A stretch of DNA of 64,000 nucleotides, from NCBI GenBank assembly GCA_030248065.1, contig JASAMV010001957.1, positions 45,828-109,827 on the forward strand, given 5' to 3'. This document shows positions 1 through 11,015 of this stretch, piece by piece. Positions within the stretch are counted from its first letter, which is position 1; each line of letters begins with the position of its first letter. Below the pieces are notes generated by a model. That model saw only the letters and a program-made list of their open reading frames with translations, was not told where the DNA came from and made no database searches. The position numbers were made by a program, and so were the translations under genes. Source of the stretch: Rhynchonema sp. JSB1_4. Its lineage: Eukaryota > Nematoda > Chromadorea > Monhysterida > Xyalidae.

Positions 1-424
1 ACACTCAAGACGGTAAATTTGGGTGAAACTATTGCCTCTTGGTACACGACCAATGCAAATATGTGACAAACAGTGTAAATATAGAGTGAATATCACACCG
101 AATCACTGCTTAAGGGTATGTTGCATGGATAAATGCATGCCCACCCAGTCACATGTACATGTGTAATCATATGAGAGGCCATGTGAGTGTGTGCACTATG
201 TCTAGATGCCACAAAACAACGATTATGGCACCCAATACACCCATGGTAGGGTCGGGTGATGTTAACAGTAGCAATTTTTATGCAAAAAATAGCACTTTTG
301 GAGCAAAAAAATAGAGAAATTTTCGAATTTTGAAATAATAAAAAAAAATTTTTAACTTTTGGAACGATTTTTTTTAAGAAAAAATTTTTTTTAATAAAAA
401 AAATTTTTTTTTAAAAACCACTGG
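1..424. mobile_element. Dispersed inverted-repeat element copy, cut by window edge
   Basis: The stretch, including an A/T-rich block at 290-415 and an end reading CCACTGG, is the reverse complement of 15952-16380 with scattered differences (shared words include the 'cacccaatacacccatgg' region and 'agtcacatgtacatgtg'). The copy at 15952 starts CAGTGG, so both probably belong to one non-autonomous DNA element. The left part lies outside the window. No coding capacity is evident. Confidence 0.55.
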
Positions 425-1367
425 CCTATGGAACACAAGTTGTTGTAGGGAAGACGCTGACCTGCAAACATGTGGACTACTGGACTACACATTGGACTAC
501 TGGCCTGCAAGGACAATGTGGGAAGGGGCGATGGTCCTCCTGAGCGGCTGGCCACCGCGGAAAAAGATGCGCTACGGACACAAAGATGGACGATCTAACA
601 GATTATTCCGCACCGTCCGGTATTGCACCGTTGTACATTGTTGTGGCTCTGCCTGCGTACACTTAATTTCTGATTGCATGTTGTCTGTGTCTGTCTGTCC
701 GTGATTTCGTCCACCTTCTCACCCTTTCCTGTCCTGGTTTTGTATTTATTTTTCATTCCCGTAACTTGCACACCCTGTTTTGTATTTATTTTCATGTCCG
801 TAAACTCCACACCCGGTCTTGTAATTATGCTTCTTTCACTTAATCTTCTTATTTATGTATTGTTGAGTGGGTGTCGACGCTATAAACTAACTACTTAATC
901 TGCATTAAAACCCGAGGATCCAGATTCGACTCACTCCCTCCACTCGTCCATTTTTTAATTTTTTTTCAAATTCCCGCGCTTGCAACTTCAGGCATTTTGT
1001 GTGTCCGTGTGTCGGTCGTTAACTTCGACCCGCAATACCCTTGTTCCCAAAGTCCCAGCCCAAACCCACCAATTATCACACACCCTGTAAACCTGGCCAG
1101 GAGGGCGATCACATTTTTGTGAGGGCGATCACATTTTCAGGGTTACGGTAGCACAGCCCAAACCAGCGTGGTCATCAAGCATTTTGTTCCCCAAATTTTG
1201 GTGCGCTTATCTACTGATGGTGAGTTGGTACTGAGTTGGCACGTGTGAAACATTTCTCTACGCAGTGCAGTTCTGAAACTACCGTAACCCAGCGACAGTA
1301 TGAACTTTATTATGTGCAACACTTGCACGTCTTGAAGCCAGGACATCAACCAACTGATGGTGTGCAT
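425..1367. other. Non-coding stretch, nothing recognised
   Basis: Short open frames on both strands show no domain, codon pattern or splice structure. A direct repeat 'gagggcgatcacatttt' occurs around 1100-1140. I see no gene here. Confidence 0.5.
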
Positions 1368-1786
1368 CAGTGGTGTAGCTACCCAGGCGGGGCGGCAACC
1401 TACTGTACCACCCAAAATGCGGGGCGGCAACCTACCTACTGTACCAGCCGAGCTAGGGGGGGGTCGTACCACTTGGGGGGGGGGTCATCTGGAAACCGAA
1501 ATTTTTTATGTCTAAATACTGAAGAAAATGTGGCCAAAAACACTAATTTCGCGCGCAGCGCGCGATTTTTCGCCTATTTACAGACAAATATGCTAATTTT
1601 ATGCAATTTTAAGCCAAAAATGAATGTTTTGGGTGAAAAGTTAGGTGGGGCGGCAACCTACCTACTGTACCAGGGGAGGGGCGGCAACCTACCTACTGTA
1701 CCAGGCGAGGGGCGGCAACCTACCTACTGTACCTTGGGGGGGACCCCCACCACCCCCCCCCCCCCCCCCCCCCAGCCACACCATTG
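1368..1786 (+). mobile_element. hAT-like MITE, family A copy 1, with 8-bp target duplication
   Basis: The element starts CAGTGGTGTAGCT and ends AGCCACACCATTG. It is flanked by the identical 8-mer GTGTGCAT at 1360-1367 and 1787-1794. The interior carries repeated units of 'ggcggcaacctacctactgtacc', a CGCGCG palindrome near 1553 and a poly-C run of more than 20 near the 3' end. The 8-bp duplication and CAG terminus suggest a non-autonomous hAT-type element; there is no transposase ORF. Confidence 0.8.
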
Positions 1787-2493
1787 GTGTGCATGCTCAT
1801 TTGTGCCACAAACGGCACGGGAACCACAACAGGCGACCGCAATGCGCGCGTGGCCCGCGAAATTTTCCGTTATTTATCCTTAAAAAGCTTCTGAGAAGGT
1901 AAAATTGGAAGCTTTTTTCAAAAATTTACTAGCTCTTTTAAGCCAGTGAAAAATTTTGGCCCCACCTCGGTCTGTTTTTGAGCCCCTGCGGCCCCTGTTG
2001 CACACGTCTGCATTTTGCCCAAATGTACCCCCATTTCAACCGAACCGGCGAGCGGCGACCAAATTTTGGCTTGGAAAAATATCGGAAAAAACGTTGTTTT
2101 TTTCAGTAAATATGTTTACCGAAAAATTTCCAAATTTTCCAAAAAAAACTTGGACAGTCGCGAGGTCAGTGGTCAGTCCAAAAACACCATTTGTTGTGTC
2201 TTTGGTCGACTTATCCAGCATGACTTTTCGTCACGAAGCAATTTTACACCACATTTTGCCCAAATGTACCCAGTGATGTAGTTGGTCCGAGCAAGAAAGC
2301 TAGCTAGCTGGAGGGGAACGGTGCAAGAAAGCTAGCTAGCTAGCCGCGTACCCCGATTTGGAATTTGTCAGAACCCATAAAATGGTCATTCTGTCACTAA
2401 AATCAGCACTTTTTTGACTTGATGACCGGAGCAAGAAAGCTAGCTGGCCAGTTTGGGGGGTATGGGTTTCGGAGCAAGAAAGCTAGCTAGCAG

Positions 2494-2923
2494 CAGTGGT
2501 GTCGTTGAGAAATCGAAATTTTCCCATACCCAGCCCAATTTTCGGGAAATTTCCCATACATACCCCCAAAAATCAAAAATTTCCCATACCAGGGGGGGGG
2601 GGGGTTTTCCAAAAACTCAAAAATTTCCCATACCCGAGGGTGGAGGTTTTGAAAAAAATGACCCCAAAAATCTTCTAAAAGTGCCAAAATTGGTCTAAAA
2701 AGTGCTTAAAACAGTTTTCTTGCGGTAGCAAGCGATTTTTGACATTTTTGGACGAAAAATGGCCAATTTTGGTACTTCTCGGGGTCAAAAAGTCATTTCT
2801 TAGGGGTGCTTGTTCCAAAAGTGAAAAATTTCCCATACCCCATACCCCCGGCCGATTTCCCATACCCCATACCAGGGGGGGGGGTTACCCCCCCCCCCCC
2901 CCCCCCCCCCAACGACACCACTG
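2494..2923 (+). mobile_element. hAT-like MITE with 8-bp duplication GCTAGCAG
   Basis: The termini CAGTGGTGTCGTTG and CAACGACACCACTG are perfect inverted repeats. The 8-mer GCTAGCAG flanks the element exactly at 2486-2493 and 2924-2931. The interior has repeated 'aaatttcccatacc' words, G-runs and a C-run of about 23. It lies in a block of 'gcaagaaagctagctagc' repeats (2290-2490). Confidence 0.85.
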
Positions 2924-2989
2924 GCTAGCAGTTAGGGGGTATCAGTGGCAGTGTAGTGGCAGGCCCATGTGTGGGAGCTGGGAGGTAAG

Positions 2990-3386
2990 CAGTGGTGTAG
3001 CTGGGGGGGGACCCTCCTTAGGTACAGTAGGTAGGTTGCCGCCCCTTGCCTGGTACAGTAGGTAGGTTGCCGCCCCTCCCCTGGTACAGTAGGTAGGTTG
3101 CCGCCCCACCTAACTTTTCACCCAAAACATTCATTTTTGGCTTAAAATTGCATAAAATTAGCATATTTGTCTGCAAATAGGCGAAAAATCGCGCGCTGCG
3201 CGCGAAATTAGTGTTTTAGGCCACATTTTCTTCAGTATTTAGACATAAAAAATTTTCGTTTCCAGATGACCCTCCCCCCAAGTGGTACGACCCCCCCCTA
3301 GCTCGGCTGGTACAGTAGGTAGGTTGCCGCCCCGCATTTTGGGTGGTACAGTAGGTTGCCGCCCCGCCTGGGTAGCTACACCACTG
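2990..3386 (-). mobile_element. hAT-like MITE, family A copy 2, inverted relative to copy 1
   Basis: This is the reverse complement of the family A copy at 1368, running from CAGTGGTGTAGCTGGGG to GGGTAGCTACACCACTG. The flanking 8-mers GAGGTAAG (2982-2989) and GAGGTATG (3387-3394) match at 7 of 8 positions, a slightly decayed target duplication. Confidence 0.8.
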
Positions 3387-3717
3387 GAGGTATGATGCGG
3401 GGTTGGGACCGGAAGCGTGAGAGGTATGATTTTGGTCACCCAAAAGAACACCGTTTTTGTAATACTATTTTGGCCAAAAAATGAGGTAAAAACAGTACTT
3501 TTTCCAAATTTTCGCCGAAAATCGCCTAAAAAATAGGTATTATGGGTGGGTTTGCGCGCGGAGCGCGCGATTTTTGGGAAAATAAGGTCGAAAAACACCG
3601 ATTTTTGCCTTAAAAAGGTATAAAATTGCTTGTGAGAGGTATGATTTGGAGTTGTGAGAGGTAAGTACTCAACCCCCCCCCCAACCCCCCTCGGGTTTTG
3701 TGGTAGCTAGTTACTGA

Positions 3718-4150
3718 GAGGGGGGTAACCTATACTTGCGGGCCGGAAAAAAAACCGTTTTTTTCGAAAAAAAACCGTTTTTTTCCGAGGCCCGGAAAAA
3801 TACGTTTTTATTTTTCCGGAAATTTTTCCAAGCGGCAACTTTTGGAAAAAAACGGTCTTTTTTCCAAAAATTTCCGAGGTATTTTCAAGGGTTGCGAAAG
3901 GATGTTGTCAAAACCAATGTAAATCGGTGCTAAACAGATCAAAATGAGCACTTTTTTATCTCCAAGTGCATTTTTAGCCTCTTTCAGGTCATTTGCCGAC
4001 AAAATTTTCTCCAAAATTGGCGTTTTTGGACCATGGGTATCCTGAAGTACTGGAAAAATATTTGGAAAAAAACGGTTGTTTTTCGGAAAAAAACGGTTTT
4101 TTTTCCAAAAATATATTTTGCGGAAAAATACGCAAGTATAGGGTAACCCC
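3718..4150. mobile_element. Inverted-repeat element with ends GGGGGTAACCTATACTTGCG / CGCAAGTATAGGGTAACCCCC
   Basis: Terminal inverted repeats of about 20 bp bound an interior rich in 'aaaaacggttttttt' and its complement, so the whole unit can fold back. No ORF of note. Target duplication not resolved because the ends run into C/G tracts. Confidence 0.6.
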
Positions 4151-4177
4151 CCCCAACCCCCCTGCCACTACTATGAT

Positions 4178-5437
4178 CAGTGGTGTAGCTGCCCAGGCGG
4201 GGCGGCAACGTACTGTGCCACCAAAAATGTGGGGCGGCAACCTACCTACTGTACCGGCCGAGCTAGGGGGGAAGAAATTTTTTTAGGTCGAAATTTTGAT
4301 GAAAATGTACTCTAAAACGCTAATTTCGCGCGTAGCGTGCAATTTTTCGCCTATTTGGAGTGAAAGATACCGATTTTATACCATTTTAAGCCAAAAATAG
4401 CAACTTACTGTACCTACTGTACCAGGATGGAGCGTCAACCTGCCTACCTACTATACCTGGGGGGGGGCCACCCCCCCTGCCAGTGTTGGAGGTACTCTGG
4501 AGGGGGGGATACCTACTGTACCGCGCTCGGAGAGGGGGGATACCCACTGTACCAAAGCCGATGGCCTGGGGGGTTATGTACCTAGGGGGCAGTGTTGGAG
4601 GTGGGGGGGGGTTTGGGGGGGGGGTAGCCCCCCCCCCCCCCAGTACAGTAGGTTCCCCCCCTCGCCTGGTACAGTAGGTATCCCCCCCGATGTTTGGCAT
4701 GGTACAGTAGGTATCCCCCCCGATTTTCACCCCGGTACAGTAGGTATCCCCCCCGATTTTGCCCCAAAAGTGCCAATTTTTGACCAAAATGGCCGAAATT
4801 AGTGCAAAATCAGTGTTTTTTACCTCAAATTACCCGAAATTCGCGCGCTACGCGCGCAAATACTACGTTTTCACACGATTCCACACATAATAAACACATA
4901 AAAAATTTTCACCCCAAAACCTAACCCCCCCCCCAACCCCCCCCCCCAAACCCCCCCCCCTAGGTACATAACCCCCCCCCCCAGGCCATCGGCTCTGGTA
5001 CAGTAGGTATCCCCCCCTCTCCGAGCGCGGTACAGGAGGTATCCCCCCCGCCAGAGTACCGCCCACACTGCTAGGGGGGTTGGGGGGGTAGGTTGTGGGG
5101 TGAAAATTTTTAATGTTTTTATTATGTGTGGAATCGTGTGAAAACGTAGTATTTGCGCGCGTAGCGCGCGAATTTTGGGTAATTTGAGGCAAAAACCACT
5201 GATTTTACACTAATTTTTAGCATTTTGGTCAAAAATTGGCACTTTTGGGGCAAAATCGGGGGGATACCTACTGTACCGGGGTGAAAATAGGGGGATACCT
5301 ACTGTACCATGCCAGACATCGGGGGGGGGGGGGGGGGATACCTACTGGACCAGGGGGGGGGGGATACCTACTGTACGGGGGGGCACCCTCCAAACCCCCC
5401 CCCCCCACCTCCAACACTGCCCCCTGCTACACCATTG
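4178..5437. mobile_element. Composite nest of family A-type MITEs
   Basis: Starts with the family A end CAGTGGTGTAGCTGCCC at 4178 and finishes with GCTACACCATTG at 5437. Inside are several 'ggtacagtaggtatccccccc' units and their complements, further ends of type CAGTGTTGGAGGT, and two CGCGCG palindromes (about 4840 and 5155). The outer 8-mers do not match, so this is probably several elements inserted into one another. Long open frames here are low-complexity artefacts. Confidence 0.55.
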
Positions 5438-5792
5438 GGGGTATTACCCCCCCCCCAACCACATCACTGAATATTTCTTCCTGAGAAGGAGAAAACAACC
5501 AGAACCGAAACCGACCTTTTTCAATTTCATTTTCCGTCAGTGTTTGTGAAGGCACAGAATTGTACGAAGCTGACCTGTCCAATTTTTCACCTGTTTCGGC
5601 TGAATCACCTTTTTCTGACTGAATTTGCGGATGCGGCACCAACGCCAGACATTCCCTCAATTTGTCGCCAATCCTTGCTGTCGCAGACTCCGTCTCCTCC
5701 TGCCCCGGATTGTTGTCCATGTCGCAAACTTCAAGCAGGATCGTTCGTTCGTTTTGTTTGTCAGAATTCTGAAAATGATAAACTAGACGCAA
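5427..5792 (-). CDS. Unrecognised ORF, 121 codons, doubtful gene
   Basis: The frame begins MRLVYHFQNSDKQNER and is acidic and polar (many E, S, Q) until about residue 108, after which it enters a poly-C-derived Val/Gly tract belonging to the neighbouring repeat. The composition is more protein-like than that of surrounding frames, so it could be a gene fragment or an internal exon. I recognise no domain and no clear splice signals, and it is isolated among transposons. Confidence 0.2.
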   Translation of the reverse strand: MRLVYHFQNSDKQNERTILLEVCDMDNNPGQEETESATARIGDKLRECLALVPHPQIQSEKGDSAETGEKLDRSASYNSVPSQTLTENEIEKGRFRFWLFSPSQEEIFSDVVGGGVIPPMV

Positions 5793-5949
5793 CGAATGCG
5801 TTTTGTGTTACGTTTTACGCTGTACTCAATCTCACAGGATATTGCACAAAGATTTCTGAATGCAAAAGAACAAAATACACACCGCAAAATGTATCGTGAT
5901 GTGACCAGAGATCAGAGTAGTTCCTGGGGCCCTCCTAAGGTACATTAAC

Positions 5950-6180
5950 CGACGCGGAGATAGAATTCACACAAACGGAATCCAACTGATGCGAAACTGC
6001 CGTATCCTAATTGTGTTGAGGTCTCGTTTCAGGCTTTAAATTAGGCGTCGACATGAGAAATACGTACAGGTCTTCCTGGCTGGGGCCTAAGCCTGAATCG
6101 AAGCCTGAGCCAAAAGTTGAACAAAAGAGAAATCCAGAGTTGGATTCCGTTCCGTTTATGTGAATTCTATTTCCTGATCA
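5950..6180. repeat. Inverted repeat with arms 'gatagaattcacacaaacggaatccaac'-type
   Basis: The left arm at about 5957-5985 is matched by its reverse complement at about 6140-6172, enclosing a short non-coding centre. Probably a small MITE. Confidence 0.5.
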
Positions 6181-6229
6181 CTAACCGCTGCGACCAAGGT
6201 ACACTAGTTCGTAGTGTACTTACTGGCCC

Positions 6230-6715
6230 GGCGGGGAAATTAGTGTCCTCAGTGTAGTTCCTGGGGGCGGGGGGAGGGGGGACCCCCTTAGGTACACTAA
6301 TTTCCCCGACCAAGGTACACTAGTACACTAATTTCCCCTCCGGGTACACTAATTTCCCCAATTTTTGCCTAAAATGGCCATTTTTTAGGCCAAAATGGGC
6401 ATTTTTTGCCTAAAATGTGTGATTTTCAGGTCAATGTTCTCAAAAGTCGCCAAAATACCCTTTTTATGAAGAATTTTTTCCAAAAAGGGGTAAAAATAGG
6501 TCAAATTTTCTACCTCAAAAAGTGACTTTTTCCTGATTTTGGGTCTTCCCTCCCCCCTTCCCCCCAGGGAGGTACACTAATTTCCCCTCCGAAAACGTTG
6601 GGTGCTGGGAGGTACACTAATTTCCCCGCCGGATCAGGAAGTACACTGGTGTACCTCCACTTTTTCGGAGTTGGGGGGGGGAATTAGTGTACCTCCCTGG
6701 AGAGAAGGGGGAAGA
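6230..6715. repeat. Cluster of 'ggtacactaatttcccc' repeats in both orientations
   Basis: The 17-mer and its complement recur at about 6290-6360 and 6585-6700, with matching 'gggaagacccaaaatcaggaaaaagtcac' arms facing each other around a non-coding centre. Looks like a fold-back element; no protein signal. Confidence 0.5.
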
Positions 6716-6849
6716 CCCAAAATCAGGAAAAAGTCACTTTTTGAGGTGGAAGATTTGACCTATTTTTGCCCCTTTTACCCTTTTAGCCGAATTATATCTA
6801 TTAATTCACTGACCCCTTTTTGGGGGGCTGTATTACGGGGGGCTCTATT

Positions 6850-6975
6850 CCGGGGAGGCCAGAGATCGGAAACGGGCCGGGCCGCGATTTTGGACTTGGT
6901 CGACCGGGCCGGGCAAGGCCGGGCCGCAGATTTGAGGGGGCTGCTCGGCGCGGCCCGGTACGGCCCGGTATGCCT
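6850..6975. repeat. GC-rich GGGCCG simple-sequence block
   Basis: Short-period repeats of GGGCCGGGCC-type words, far more GC-rich than the surroundings. A related block lies at 7945-8045. Both sit beside TACCGTAAAAACC elements. Confidence 0.5.
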
Positions 6976-7407
6976 AAATTCGAACGAAATTACCATTTTT
7001 TGAAACAATTTTCTAAATTTTTGCGCTTCGCGCAATAACAGTTCCTAGTTCTTAATCTTTTCAGTCATCGTTTTGAAGAAAGAAGCAGTGGTGTATGTAG
7101 CTACCCATACATACCCAGGTCTTTGCAATCAACCTACTGTACCACGAAAAAGCCTGCCTGCAATCAACCTACCTACTGTACCGGCCGAGCTAGGGGGGAG
7201 GGTCATCCGGGAACAAAATTTTTATGTCTACTTATTGATGAAAATGTACTCTTAAGCGCAAATTTCGCGCGTCACGCACGACTTTTCGCCTATATGGAGT
7301 GAAAAATACCTATTTTAAACCATTTTGAGCCAAAAATTATCCCTACTATTGTACCAGCCGGGGCAGCGACCTGACGTACTGCATCAGGATGGCACGTCAA
7401 TCTTACC

Positions 7408-7841
7408 TACCGTAAAAACCTAAATACAGCCCCCCCCGGAATAGAGCCCCCCCCCAAAAAGGGGTCAGTGAATTAATAGAGCCCCCCCCCCCCCGGAATA
7501 GAGCCCCCCCCCCCCCCCCTAAGTAACATCCCCGTATACAGTAGTGTATTAAGGCTTGATAGTGGTGCACAGGTGCATTTATGTACGTTTGTTGTTCGTT
7601 CAGAGCACATAATACGCCTCTTATTGACGAATAGACACGAATAAATGCGATTACAAGCGAAAAAACATCCTTTCAAACCCCTTTTTAGGTGTTTTTGGGT
7701 GTATTTTTTGGGAACAATTTTTCAGGTTCGGGTCAGTGAATTAATAGAGGCCCCCCCCCCCCGGAATAGAGCCCCCCCCCAAATGAGGTCACACAGGTCA
7801 GTGAATTAATAGAGCCCCCTTCTATTTAGGTTTTTACGGTA
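7408..7841 (+). mobile_element. TA-flanked MITE, ends TACCGTAAAAACC (family C copy 1)
   Basis: Terminal inverted repeats TACCGTAAAAACCTAAATA at both ends, including TA dinucleotides, as in Tc1/mariner-type non-autonomous elements. The interior contains 'ggaatagagccccc' and 'aaaaaggggtcagtgaattaatagag' words. It is closely similar to the copy at 8047. Confidence 0.7.
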
Positions 7842-8046
7842 CCTACCTGCCCCTTCCCCCAGGTGCACCAGTGAAAACAAGTATTCTGCAGAAAATTTTC
7901 GAATTTTTTTCAGCTTTTTGGACTTTTTCAGTTTTCGGCCCTTGAAAACTGGCTGACCGGCCGGGCCGACCTCAAGCCAAAACGGGCCGGGCCGAGCCGA
8001 CCTGCAGCCCTCCACCGGGCCGGGTCGGGCCGGGCCGGACCGACTT

Positions 8047-8417
8047 TACCGTAAAAACCTAAATACAGCCCCCCCCCCGGAATAGAGCCCCCCGTAATAC
8101 AGCCTCCCCAAAAAGGGGTCAGTGAATTAATAGAGCCCCCCCCCCGGAATAGCCCCCCCCCCCGAAATAACATCCCGTAAACAGTAGTGTATTAAGGCTT
8201 GATAGTGGTGCACAGGTATTTATGCACGTTTGTTGTTCGTTTAGAGCACATAATATGCCTCTAATTGACGAATAGACACGAACAAAAGCGGGTACAAGCG
8301 AAAAAACATCCTTTCAAACCCATTTATAGGGGTTTTGGGGGATATTTCTGGGAACAATTTTTCAGGTTCGGGTCAGTGAATCAATAGAGCCCCCCTTCTA
8401 TTTAGGTTTTTACGGTA
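8047..8417 (+). mobile_element. TA-flanked MITE, ends TACCGTAAAAACC (family C copy 2)
   Basis: Second copy, same ends and the same interior segment (both contain 'gtgtattaaggcttgatagt' and 'tgacgaatagacacgaa' words). A further isolated terminus of the family lies at 8450-8466. The two copies are separated by the GC-rich block at 7945-8045. Confidence 0.7.
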
Positions 8418-8466
8418 CCCGGCCCGTTTCCGATCTCTGGGGGCTGTATTTTGGTTTTTACGGTAC

Positions 8467-9672
8467 GGTTGAGTGGTGAACGACGAGAGGGGCGTCGTCG
8501 GCGATTTTTTTCAAATTTCTTTTCTTGGGTTACTGTAATCGCTAATCTTTGTAATCTTGGCGCCTTTTTCTCATCACTTGCAGATCACATATTTCGACGT
8601 CCTCCTCCCCCGCCATTCAAATGGAGCCGGGTAAACCGGGTCTGTATTGGTGTGGTGTAGAAACGTTTTGCTTGGCGCATCTATCTACGGGGAGCCCCAT
8701 GGTCCCATCCCTTGTTTATTCTGAGGTTATTCTGCTATTTATCTATTTTCCGTTTATCTTATTTGCTTCGTTTCTTTCAACTTTCAAGCATTAGCGACTT
8801 TTGTTTGACACAGATCATTGTGCCCACGAGCCGGGAGCACGCAATATGACACCCTCTTGGTCTTGGTTATGTTTGTGAGCAAAAAATGTGGATTGAAGGA
8901 AAACCTTTGCAGTCAAAGCTCCACACTGCTGCATAGAACGTAACCCGGACGCGACTACTTTGTTTACTATGGAGCATGTTCACAGTTGAGCACCATTTAA
9001 CAGCATCATATAAATTTGGGAACTGTTCTCTCGTTCACTACGCAGAGGAATTCACTGCGTGGAGGTTTGACTGAAATGGGAAACAAGCTCCACTCACTGC
9101 AGGAACAAAGGCACCGACTGTGAAGTGCTCCCTGCACTCGCGTATCTGCATCGATGGCACTGACTCAGGACCCCTGAGTGGGCCGAATCAGCGACATGCA
9201 ACGCTCACATTGCACAATGTTCGTGCACTCCACGTAAATTTCATTGACAGTTTTTGTAGCCCCGCCTTTATTGATGTTTCATCTCTGGCGTGCCTGCTCC
9301 GTCCAAGGAAGCTTTGTGAACTGAATCGGTTTGTTTTTCACCCTTCAAAGTCGGTTGTTCCCCAAAGCATGCTTCTTGCATAGAAGAGAAGATAGACATT
9401 GATGAAATCACGTTGATTTGAAGACCTTATCTTGTCTAAAACCCCTTGTCAGAGCTGATGGCGCCGCCTTTGAATTTCCATAAGAATGCAATAGTCCTAG
9501 AGCGCACAAGGGCGATTATTCACATCATAGTTTTTTACATGCAACGGCACATGATATACTGTGTTGTGGAAGAAAGAAAAATCCATATAATGCGAGAGAG
9601 TACTGTAAATCATCGCTGTTTCCGCTAGACTAGGACTTCATCAAAACCAAGGTGCGTTCTTTTCTGTCCATT
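8467..9672. other. Intergenic stretch downstream of gene 1
   Basis: Roughly 1.2 kb with no recognised gene, RNA or repeat. Gene 1's 3' untranslated region should lie here. I do not see AATAAA on the minus strand within the first 350 bases after the stop codon; the nearest candidate is around 9268. Confidence 0.4.
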
Positions 9673-11015
9673 TCATTCACAACCGATGAAGAACTTTCTG
9701 TTGTCGCACACGAATGCGCACATCGGCATTGCCTGCGTGCCGCCATCCTTCATCGATGCCGTCTCCACGTCCAGATGCACACGCGCGTCGTTACGATTCT
9801 TCGGGTAGCCTGAAAGTGAAAATTTCTCAAGTCAGAAAAGAAGAGAGAATTATTCAACGCATTTTTGCATTGTAGCAACGCCATCGGTCAGAAATGGGCG
9901 TTTCAGCAGGCCTTATAAATTTTTAACGCAAGCACACCTACCACTGCAAGGACTGTTTTGCGAACTGAGTGGTGGCAGTAATTTTCAGCTAACAAAAATA
10001 CAGAAATTCCGTTGGCCTTCCTTTACAAGCAGCAGCCAAGCCTTGTGCTTTCCAAATTTGATGCGTTTCATCATAGGTACGATGCAGCATGCAGCAGACG
10101 AGGGCAATCCTAATTGCCGAAATATTGGAATAACAACATCAGACAAATTCCGTTGTCGTACTTCGTTCCCAAAAAGAACTCAACAATCATACTCAAACCG
10201 AAACGACTACCAACCCAGCGAGCTCAAGCAATCTATTGATGCGTTTCATCATATATTATTTCTATTTATTTCTATTTATATGCTATTTCTAGCTCTATTA
10301 TTTCTGAATTCTATTAGAAACATTTGGAAACGTTCAGTTTTGAGTCAATCATCGAGGAAAAAACTCGGTTTCCCCTACCTGGGAAATAGTGCGACCAATC
10401 CGCTTCAGAGTCGTCATCGGTCTTACAACGGCCATTGTCGTATCGTATGCCCAGCCAATAGCTCACTCCCCAATTGTTGGGATGAATTTTGGTGCGCACG
10501 TATTCTGAATGAACAGGACGTTAAAGCGCTTCGCTTCGCCTCGACCACCATTGTTGTGTAATAGACAGGGTAAATATTAGGTAGCCTTTCAAAAATTTGA
10601 TTCCAAGAGTTCAGAAAAGCCAGTGCGTGGTTAACCAGCTTCTCGACAAAGTTGGTCGTGGGAATTCAGCAGTGTCTGGCCGCAAAAACTTCGCGTTTTC
10701 TCCTATAGAATAAATACTCTGGACTGGAAACAAACGTCAGACAAAGTTTTGCGACCAACACTGTTCAATTCGATCGAACTAAGCCGAATTTTAACGATAA
10801 ACACGGCGTACGACCAATTGCACGACCAATCATAAATTCTCTGTTTTTCGCTCTTTCTACCCCACACTCACCGACGATGCCGAAGAATTCGCGCGCCGTC
10901 CGTGGCACGACCATGTGGGCGCCCATCTGTCTGCAGTACGCGTGCGCATCCCCGTATGACATCATTTTCTTGCAGAACGTCAGGCACAGACCCGGCACGA
11001 CAAACTCGTGGTACT
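9673..11015 (-). CDS. Gene 1 CTLD, three exons, ending at TGA
   Basis: Exons 10872-11015, 10379-10504 and 9673-9809 encode a C-type-lectin-like fold: PGLCLTFCKKMM with a following AYC cysteine, the YWLGI strand (family WIGL), a WSHYFPGYPKN loop and the closing pair MPMCAFVC. Typical calcium/sugar signatures EPN or QPD and WND are absent. The protein ends nine residues after the last paired cysteine region (IGCE-stop). Confidence 0.8.

Noticed and set aside
1236..1902. Overlapping plus-strand ORFs with Pro, Gly and Tyr-Cys-Thr repeats
   Set aside because: They read through the family A MITE and its poly-C tract; the repeats are 'tacctactgtacc' units, not protein.
4386..5192. Minus-strand ORFs of 109-133 codons
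   Set aside because: Low-complexity translation of the nested MITEs with G/C tracts; no coding signature.
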